Of a stretch of 11,196 nt of DNA, positions 6,655 through 11,196 are shown piece after piece. The stretch is from Desulfobacterales bacterium. Lineage in GTDB: Bacteria; Desulfobacterota; Desulfobacteria; Desulfobacterales; UBA5852. The translations under genes were made by a program, and so were the position numbers. A model generated the notes under the pieces. That model was not told the origin of the DNA. It saw nothing but the letters and a program-made list of their open reading frames with translations, and searched no databases. Within the stretch, counting starts at the first letter, position 1; every line of letters starts with the position of its first letter. Where the stretch lies: assembly GCA_030066455.1 (NCBI GenBank), contig JASJBQ010000134.1:1-11196 (forward strand). The letters are read 5' to 3'.

Positions 6655-6673
6655 GCGGCCGGTAAAAGGCCGC
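6655..6673 (-). terminator. GC-rich hairpin after ubiG, weak terminator candidate
   Basis: Arms 6655-6660 and 6668-6673 are perfectly complementary (GCGGCC, 7-base loop) and start about 18 bases past the ubiG stop. The bases that follow on the minus strand (GCGCGCAGGGGTTG) contain no U-run, so it would be at best a poor intrinsic terminator. Its place between the end of the oxidase operon and the next promoter makes a transcript-end role reasonable. Confidence 0.35.
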
Positions 6674-6690
6674 TCCCGGTGTGGCGGGCT

Positions 6691-7416
6691 TCAGGTGCGC
6701 TTGAAGTGGGCCAGGTAGTTGACGGCCGTGGAGCGGATGACGAACGCCCGGCGCACGAAGGGCAGGTAGAGCATGCCGTGGAAGGTGCCGTCGCCCAGAC
6801 CGGCGTTGTGCGCCCAGTCATCGAGATCGCGGGGCCGGATGAAGCGCCGGTACTGGTGGGTGCCTGCCGGGACGATACGCAGGATCGTCTCGGCCATCAC
6901 GATGGCCAGAAGGTAGGCGCCGACGGTGCGGTTGAGGGTGGCGAAGAACACGTCGCCCCCGGGCCGGGCCAGCCGGGCGCAGGCGGCCACCACGGCGGCC
7001 GGATCGGGGACGTGCTCCAGCAGTTCCATGCACACGACCACGTCGAAGGCAGCGGGTTGTTCGACCGCCAGGGTTTCCACGGCGATACGGCGATAGCTGA
7101 CCGGGACGCCGGTCAGCCGTTGGTGGGCCTGGGCCGCCGCCAGCGCGGCGGCGCCCAGGTCGATACCGGTCACCGCGGCCCCTTCCCGTGCCAGGGCCTC
7201 GGAGAGAATGCCGCCGCCGCAGCCCACGTCCAGCACCCGGCGCCGGGCCAGGTCAGCCCGCTGACGGATGTAGCCCAGACGCAGCGGATTGATGTCGTGC
7301 AGCGCCTGAAAGGCGCCGCCGGGCTCCCACCAGCGGGCGGCAACCGCCTCGAACTTGGCAATCTCGGCGGTGTCCACATTGAGTTCCGCCGTCCGGGTTT
7401 TCCTGGGGGGGCTCAT
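6691..7416 (-). CDS. ubiG: UbiG-like SAM-dependent O-methyltransferase
   Basis: UbiG catalyses the two O-methylations of ubiquinone synthesis. The 241-aa product follows E. coli UbiG along its length: NVDTAEIAKFEAVAARWW (13-30), HDINPLRLGYI (40-50), the SAM-binding motif VLDVGCGGGIL (61-71), CMELLEHVPDP (129-139), RPGGDVFFATLNR (151-163), and the membrane-contacting stretch ILRIVPAGTH (178-187). The start at 7416 overlaps the ATPase stop as ATGA (7416-7413); a GGAG lies rather far upstream (about 14 bases), so translation may depend on coupling. Coding bases right after the start include a C7 run. Membership of the oxidase operon suggests a role in quinone supply, but many anaerobic relatives use menaquinone only, so the substrate could be a different catechol or polyprenyl compound. 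Family assignment is firm; the exact reaction is less so. Confidence 0.88.
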   Translation of the reverse strand: MSPPRKTRTAELNVDTAEIAKFEAVAARWWEPGGAFQALHDINPLRLGYIRQRADLARRRVLDVGCGGGILSEALAREGAAVTGIDLGAAALAAAQAHQRLTGVPVSYRRIAVETLAVEQPAAFDVVVCMELLEHVPDPAAVVAACARLARPGGDVFFATLNRTVGAYLLAIVMAETILRIVPAGTHQYRRFIRPRDLDDWAHNAGLGDGTFHGMLYLPFVRRAFVIRSTAVNYLAHFKRT

Positions 7417-9914
7417 GGCGTCAGGCGTTTCTCCGTCCGCTTGGCGGCCCGCATCATCAGCAGGGTATTGCCGGTCACGCTCAGGCTGGAGAGCAGCATG
7501 GCCCCCACAGCCACCAAGGGCGAGAGCCAGCCGCCCATGGCCACCGGGATGCTCACCAGATTGTAAATGCAGGAGCCGGCCAGGTTCTGCAGGATTTTCC
7601 GCCGGACCCGACCGGCGAATTCGAGGAAATCGACCAACTGGGCCGGGTCACCGCGCATCAGGGTGACGGCCTGGGCCTCTTTGCCCAGGTTGCGCCCGGC
7701 AAAAAGCGCCAGGCCGATATCGGCCGAGACCAGCGCCGGGGCATCGTTCACCCCGTCGCCCATCATGGCCACCACGCCACCGCGACGTTGGATGTCGGCG
7801 ATCAGCTGCGCCTTGTCGGCGGGCCGCATTTCGCCCTGCGCGTACTCGATTCCCAGCAGGCGCCCGACGCTGCGGGTCACCAGGCCACCGTCACCGGAAA
7901 CCATCAGGATCGCAAGCCCCTGGGATTGCAGATCGGCCACGGTATCGCGGGCGCGCTTTTTGAGGCGGTCTCCGAACCCGAGCGTCGCCGCCACCTGGCC
8001 GTCAACGCCAAGCGTCACCCAGGAAACGATGGCATCCGACACGGGATGGTCGTTGTCCGCCGTCTGGTTGGCCTCGGAGGCGGGGGGCGCCGTCGCCGTG
8101 CGGGCACCGATATAGACCGCCTTTTGCTCCCAGAGACCGGTCACGCCCGATTCGCTGACTTCGCGGTTTTCAACTGCAAACGGTTCGATCCCCCGCTGCT
8201 TGGCGGCATGCTGTATTTCCGTCGCCACCGCATGGTCGACGCCGGCCTCCAGACCGGCCGCCAGGGCCAGTATCTGGTCGCTGCGCCACGCCCCCTGGGC
8301 CCGGATGATTTCCAGCCGCCAGTTTCCCCGGGTCATCGTGCCGGTTTTATCCAAGACGACCGTATCGATTTTTTCCGCCTGGTCGAAGGCCCGAAAATCC
8401 TGAACCAGAATACCCCGCCGGGCCGCCAGGGTAACCGCCGCAACGCGTGCCAGGGGGATGGCAATGCCCAGGGCGCAGGGACAGGAAATCACCAGGACGG
8501 TCAACGTCCGCACAAAGGCTTCGTCCAGCGACGCGCCGCGCATGAATACAAAACCGCCCGTGGCCGTGGCCAGCAGACAGATCGCGGGCACGAACCAGCG
8601 CAGAATGACATCCGTTCGGCCTTCGAATACGGTTCGGCGCCCCAGGGCGGCCTCCATGATGGCCAGCATCTGGCCCAGGGTGGCGTCGGCTCCCACGCCT
8701 TCGGCTCGCAGACGGAAGGAGCCTTCCAAGACCCGGGTGCCGCTTTGCAGACGGTCGCCGGCGCGTTTGGCGCGGGCCCGGGGTTCGCCCGTGAGCGAGG
8801 ACTCATCCACGGTCCCTTCACCATCGAGGACGATCCCGTCGGCGGGTACGATTTCATCCGGGGCCACGACGAATTCATCCCCGATTTTCAATGCGTCGAT
8901 GGCGGTAAAACGACCCCGGGGGAATTCGGCCGTGCAGCGCCGGACTTTGGCCGGGGCCAGGGCAAAATAATGTTCCAGATCTTCCTGAATGCGGTCTTTG
9001 GCACCGCGCTCGAGGATTTTTCCCAGCAGCACGAGGGTGATCAGCATGCAGGCGGTGTCGAAATACAGATGGATACTGCCGCCCAGGAAGCCAAAGAGGC
9101 TGTATGCGAACGCACAGACGGCACCGATGCTGATCAGCGCCTCCATGCCCGGACGCCCCTTGGCCATGCCGGCCAGGGCCTTGCGGTGGACCGGACCGCC
9201 GCCGTAAAGCATGACGACCGTCGTCATGACGACCAGCGGCCAGGAGAGCTTGTGGATGCTGTCGGGGTCGAGTTGGGAAAAGAACCCCGAATAGAGGGCA
9301 ACGGAAAGCATCATCACGTTCATGGTCAGAAAAGTCGTGATGGCCAGGCGGATGAACAGGCGGCGCTTTTCGGTGTCGCGTGAGGGGTCCTGCGGTCGGC
9401 GGGCCTGGTAGCCCAGCTGCCGGATCTGATCGGCAATCCTATCCGGTGAGCAGATTTCGGGTTGATAGGTACAGCGCAGACGATCCGTGGCGAAATTGCA
9501 GTTGGCCGCGCTGACGCCCTCGGATCGCAGCAGGGTTTCTTCGATGACCCAGGCGCAGGCGGGGCACCACATGCCGTCGATGGTCAGGTTGACCGTCAAG
9601 CGATGGTCGCGGGCATCGGTCTGGTGTGCCGTGGCCGGCGGGACGTCCGCTGAGACCGGATGCTGCTCGCGCAGCGCGCGTTTCAGTTCCGCTTCGGAAG
9701 CCGGGATGATCCCGGCCGCGACACAACGCCGGAAAAGATCGGTTTCACGGAACCGCGAGGGGTCGGGCGCGTCGGCCGCTTCCGAAAGCATCAGGTAGAC
9801 CTGGCGGCAGCCCTGGCAGCAGAAAGGCAACACGCGCCCTTGGGCCGACAGGTGGAAATCGCCTTTGAGCAGCGGGAGACCGCAAAGGGCGCAGCCTTCG
9901 GGATCCGGGGGCAT
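7413..9914 (-). CDS. ccoI: Copper-translocating P1B-type ATPase, CcoI/FixI-like
   Basis: This 833-aa ATPase moves Cu(I) across the inner membrane; CcoI/FixI members are needed for cbb3 oxidase assembly. In order: a cysteine-rich N-terminal metal-binding domain typical of CcoI (CALC at 8-11, CCQGC at 32-36), an HMA domain with CPACAW (117-122), transmembrane helices from about 187, the actuator TGE (375-377), the ion-site CPC (478-480), phosphorylated Asp522 in DKTGT, GDGVNDAP (719-726), and a last helix with MLLSS (806-810) as in Cu(I) pumps. The nucleotide-domain HP motif reads His-Ala (561-562). The start at 9914 lies 10 bp after the cytochrome c stop; no clear Shine-Dalgarno is seen, and no better in-frame start exists nearby. 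A longer frame to 10295 would run through the cytochrome gene and is rejected. Its place in an oxidase gene set supports the CcoI assignment. Confidence 0.93.
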   Translation of the reverse strand: MPPDPEGCALCGLPLLKGDFHLSAQGRVLPFCCQGCRQVYLMLSEAADAPDPSRFRETDLFRRCVAAGIIPASEAELKRALREQHPVSADVPPATAHQTDARDHRLTVNLTIDGMWCPACAWVIEETLLRSEGVSAANCNFATDRLRCTYQPEICSPDRIADQIRQLGYQARRPQDPSRDTEKRRLFIRLAITTFLTMNVMMLSVALYSGFFSQLDPDSIHKLSWPLVVMTTVVMLYGGGPVHRKALAGMAKGRPGMEALISIGAVCAFAYSLFGFLGGSIHLYFDTACMLITLVLLGKILERGAKDRIQEDLEHYFALAPAKVRRCTAEFPRGRFTAIDALKIGDEFVVAPDEIVPADGIVLDGEGTVDESSLTGEPRARAKRAGDRLQSGTRVLEGSFRLRAEGVGADATLGQMLAIMEAALGRRTVFEGRTDVILRWFVPAICLLATATGGFVFMRGASLDEAFVRTLTVLVISCPCALGIAIPLARVAAVTLAARRGILVQDFRAFDQAEKIDTVVLDKTGTMTRGNWRLEIIRAQGAWRSDQILALAAGLEAGVDHAVATEIQHAAKQRGIEPFAVENREVSESGVTGLWEQKAVYIGARTATAPPASEANQTADNDHPVSDAIVSWVTLGVDGQVAATLGFGDRLKKRARDTVADLQSQGLAILMVSGDGGLVTRSVGRLLGIEYAQGEMRPADKAQLIADIQRRGGVVAMMGDGVNDAPALVSADIGLALFAGRNLGKEAQAVTLMRGDPAQLVDFLEFAGRVRRKILQNLAGSCIYNLVSIPVAMGGWLSPLVAVGAMLLSSLSVTGNTLLMMRAAKRTEKRLTP

Positions 9915-9924
9915 TGAAAACGCG

Positions 9925-10446
9925 TCAGCGCTCGCCGAGGGACTTGACGTAGTGCACGATCTTCCAGCGCTCGTCGGGAAAGATGGTGGTGGCCAGGGCG
10001 GGCTGGCGCCCGTCGGGCCGGTCGACCCCGTAGCTGATTTCCTTGAACATCTTGCCCTCTCCGGTGGCCTGCACTTCGGCGCTGCGCAGGTCGGTGGGCA
10101 GGGGGGCGAAACTTTGCCCCACGGTCCCCTGCCCATCGTGGTTGGGGCCGTGGCACTGCAGGCAGAAAGTGAAATAGAGTTTGGCACCCTCTTCGATGAT
10201 CTCGGCGGTGGCCGGCGCAAAGGGTGAGCGCAAGGTGGCCGGATCGGCCGAACGATAGAGGGCCTCACCGCCGTGCACCGGAACGGCATCCTCATCCATG
10301 ATCAGGATTGGATCCTCGTGGGGGCGAACCGCCGGTGTCTGCCACATGCGGCCATACCGGAAATAGGTATCATGGATCGTAATGGCGGAATAGGCCCCGA
10401 AGAGAACCGTCAGCACGCCGAAGATGATGATAAAGTTCTTTTTCAT
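9925..10446 (-). CDS. Membrane-anchored mono-haem cytochrome c, likely oxidase electron carrier
   Basis: The 173-aa product has an uncleaved-looking N-terminal hydrophobic anchor (residues 4-23) after two lysines, then a periplasmic class I cytochrome c domain. The single haem site is CLQCH (95-99), followed by GPNHDGQG (100-107), PTDLRSAEVQ (117-126) and the C-terminal FPDERWKIVHYVKSL helix (156-170). This layout, with GGEALYR and IEEGAKLY before the haem, resembles the mono-haem cytochromes of alternative complex III and the haem domains of CcoP. The loop that usually gives the Met ligand (G..MP) reads GRQPALATTIF, without Met. CcoP normally has two haems in one chain with its membrane domain; here the anchor-like domain is a separate gene two positions upstream. 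The start at 10446 directly follows the preceding stop (TGA ATG) with a GAGGGGGAG Shine-Dalgarno. Confidence 0.88.
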   Translation of the reverse strand: MKKNFIIIFGVLTVLFGAYSAITIHDTYFRYGRMWQTPAVRPHEDPILIMDEDAVPVHGGEALYRSADPATLRSPFAPATAEIIEEGAKLYFTFCLQCHGPNHDGQGTVGQSFAPLPTDLRSAEVQATGEGKMFKEISYGVDRPDGRQPALATTIFPDERWKIVHYVKSLGER

Positions 10447-10674
10447 TCACTCCCCCTCGGCGCCCAGAATATGTTGAGGATAAGGCAGGGGCTTATAGAC
10501 CGCATAGGGCGACTCCGCGGGGACGTCCAGAATGGGCCGGTAGTCCCAGTCGGGCTGCCCCTGGTCGCCGACCATGACAAAGGTCAGCGCGCCCTTGAAG
10601 AGAATGAGGGCGACGACCGCCACGATGACGATATACGTTTTCAGGACCGAGCCGTGCGTATCGGTATTGTCCAT
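10447..10674 (-). CDS. Small single-TM protein of unknown function in oxidase cluster
   Basis: I do not recognise a family for this 75-aa protein. It has one predicted transmembrane helix (about 12-35, VLKTYIVIVAVVALILF onward) followed by a polar tail rich in Pro, Tyr and Trp, with DWDYRPILDVP (42-52) as its most distinctive stretch and an acidic end. The few residues before the helix include a His and a Lys, and the tail would most likely face the periplasm. It starts 2 bp after the upstream stop codon and ends flush against the cytochrome c start, so it is surely co-translated with both. Position between a CcoP-like membrane piece and a cytochrome c suggests a small oxidase subunit or assembly helper; this is inference from context only. 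Confidence 0.75.
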   Translation of the reverse strand: MDNTDTHGSVLKTYIVIVAVVALILFKGALTFVMVGDQGQPDWDYRPILDVPAESPYAVYKPLPYPQHILGAEGE

Positions 10675-10676
10675 GT

Positions 10677-10955
10677 TCAGATCACCCTCTCGATTATCCC
10701 GCTGACAATGATATAGCCAAACCCCCAGATGACCGTTCCGGCAATCACCAGGATCAGGACCAGCGGGAATGGTTTGTTCTGCTCCCTGATGCCGCCGGGG
10801 AAGACATAATGCGCTTTCTCGTCCTCGTCGTCTTCCTTGCCGCGAAAATGCATGTAGCCCAGCGCCGACGCAAAGACCAGCAGGGCCGTCAGCGCCGGCA
10901 GAAGATAGAGGACAAAATGCTGAATATTGAGCAGTTCAAAATAGCGGGGATGCAT
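10677..10955 (-). CDS. Two-TM protein resembling the CcoP/FixP N-terminal domain
   Basis: The 92-aa product has two hydrophobic helices (about 13-35 and 65-87) joined by a charged loop (GKEDDEDEK, 39-47) and the segment GGIREQNKPFPLVLIL (54-69). CcoP/FixP subunits of cbb3 oxidases have, just before their second helix, a matching DGIREYNNPLPRWW-like segment, so this looks like a free-standing FixP N-terminal membrane domain. It has no haem-binding motif; the haem protein is encoded separately downstream. The start at 10955 follows GAAGGGAG by 6 bases. It comes 39 bp after the CcoS-like gene and 2 bp before the 75-aa gene. It probably anchors the cytochrome c to the oxidase core. The similarity is by motif and topology, so confidence in the exact family is moderate. 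Confidence 0.8.
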   Translation of the reverse strand: MHPRYFELLNIQHFVLYLLPALTALLVFASALGYMHFRGKEDDEDEKAHYVFPGGIREQNKPFPLVLILVIAGTVIWGFGYIIVSGIIERVI

Positions 10956-10994
10956 GCGCCGCTCCCTTCGCGTTAAGCGTTTGCCTTCATGGTT

Positions 10995-11195
10995 TCACCA
11001 GCGGTACAGAGTAAAGAAAAGGACCGCCGCCGTCGTGGCCAGACCGATACAGGCCAGTCCCAGAAGCACGTAGCCCTCCCAGCGGTTCATCCGCGTCACC
11101 GGGGTTGCCGAGCTGGGATCGGGTTCATCCGCCAGCGGCAAAAACCGCAGGCGGCTCTGGTCACGAAACTGTCTATGCCGCAAGGCCCAGAAAAG
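10995..11195 (-). CDS. CcoS-like cbb3 oxidase assembly protein, 5' end outside window
   Basis: The last 66 codons of a frame open to the right edge are visible. They begin LFWALRHRQFRDQ, which resembles the end of the CcoS helix and its conserved WAVRSGQFDDL segment. CcoS is a small membrane protein needed for cofactor insertion into cbb3 oxidase. Typical CcoS ends soon after this motif in an acidic tail; here LADEPDP is followed by a further 31 residues with a second hydrophobic helix (about residues 41-62). This extension may be a real fusion or, less likely, a separate tiny gene starting at the ATG at 11090, which has no clear Shine-Dalgarno. A TTG at 11183 is not the likely start since the frame continues upstream. 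The assignment rests on a short motif and on the neighbouring ccoI and CcoP-like genes. Confidence 0.6.
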   Translation of the reverse strand, partial: LFWALRHRQFRDQSRLRFLPLADEPDPSSATPVTRMNRWEGYVLLGLACIGLATTAAVLFFTLYRW

Positions 11196-11196
11196 C

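Noticed and set aside
5341..7566. A 741-codon plus-strand open frame covering inositol-3-phosphate synthase and ubiG
   Set aside because: It is antisense to two well-supported genes and crosses their promoter gap. Its composition (Gly, Arg, His, Gln, Val rich) is that of a complement shadow in GC-rich DNA, and it shows no family motif.
7788..9383. A 531-codon plus-strand open frame opposite the copper ATPase
   Set aside because: Shadow of ccoI; the minus-strand product has every P-type ATPase motif in order.

Overview
The window carries twelve protein-coding genes, all on the minus strand, so transcription runs from the right edge to the left. GC content is high (roughly 60-65% by eye) and the genes are tightly packed, several with 4-bp ATGA stop/start overlaps. 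The two-subunit glycine decarboxylase (gcvPA/gcvPB), a cbb3-type oxidase gene set with a divided CcoP, and the codon style suggest a Desulfobacterota (deltaproteobacterial) or similar Gram-negative genome. That placement is inference; there is no rRNA gene or other marker here to fix it.

Right block (11196-6691), in transcription order: the 3' end of a CcoS-like oxidase assembly gene; a 92-aa two-TM protein like the CcoP N-terminal domain; a 75-aa single-TM protein of unknown function; a membrane-anchored mono-haem cytochrome c; a CcoI/FixI-type copper P-type ATPase; and a UbiG-like O-methyltransferase whose start overlaps the ATPase stop. This looks like the tail of a cbb3 cytochrome oxidase operon, with catalytic subunits (ccoN/ccoO) expected beyond the right edge. 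It joins electron-carrier subunits, copper delivery to the oxidase and perhaps quinone synthesis.

Middle block (6690-4252): a good sigma70-like promoter (6610-6638) sits in the gap after ubiG and drives an inositol-3-phosphate synthase gene. A 282-bp gap with two long hairpins follows, then a xylose-isomerase-like TIM-barrel enzyme of unknown substrate.

Left block (4251-1): a 696-bp gap without a convincing gene holds an AT-rich promoter-like segment and several hairpins. Then come gcvH, gcvPA and gcvPB, overlapping by 4 bp each, and an ACT-domain protein resembling the glycine-cleavage regulator GcvR, cut by the left edge. Together GcvH and GcvPA/PB make the P- and H-proteins of the glycine cleavage system; gcvT and the L-protein gene are not in the window.

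Long plus-strand open frames (up to 741 codons) are antisense shadows of these GC-rich genes and are not annotated. I did not find a clearly new defence, mobile or RNA system. The least ordinary parts are the divided CcoP arrangement with its small membrane proteins, a cytochrome c without the usual methionine ligand position, and the structured gcvH leader.
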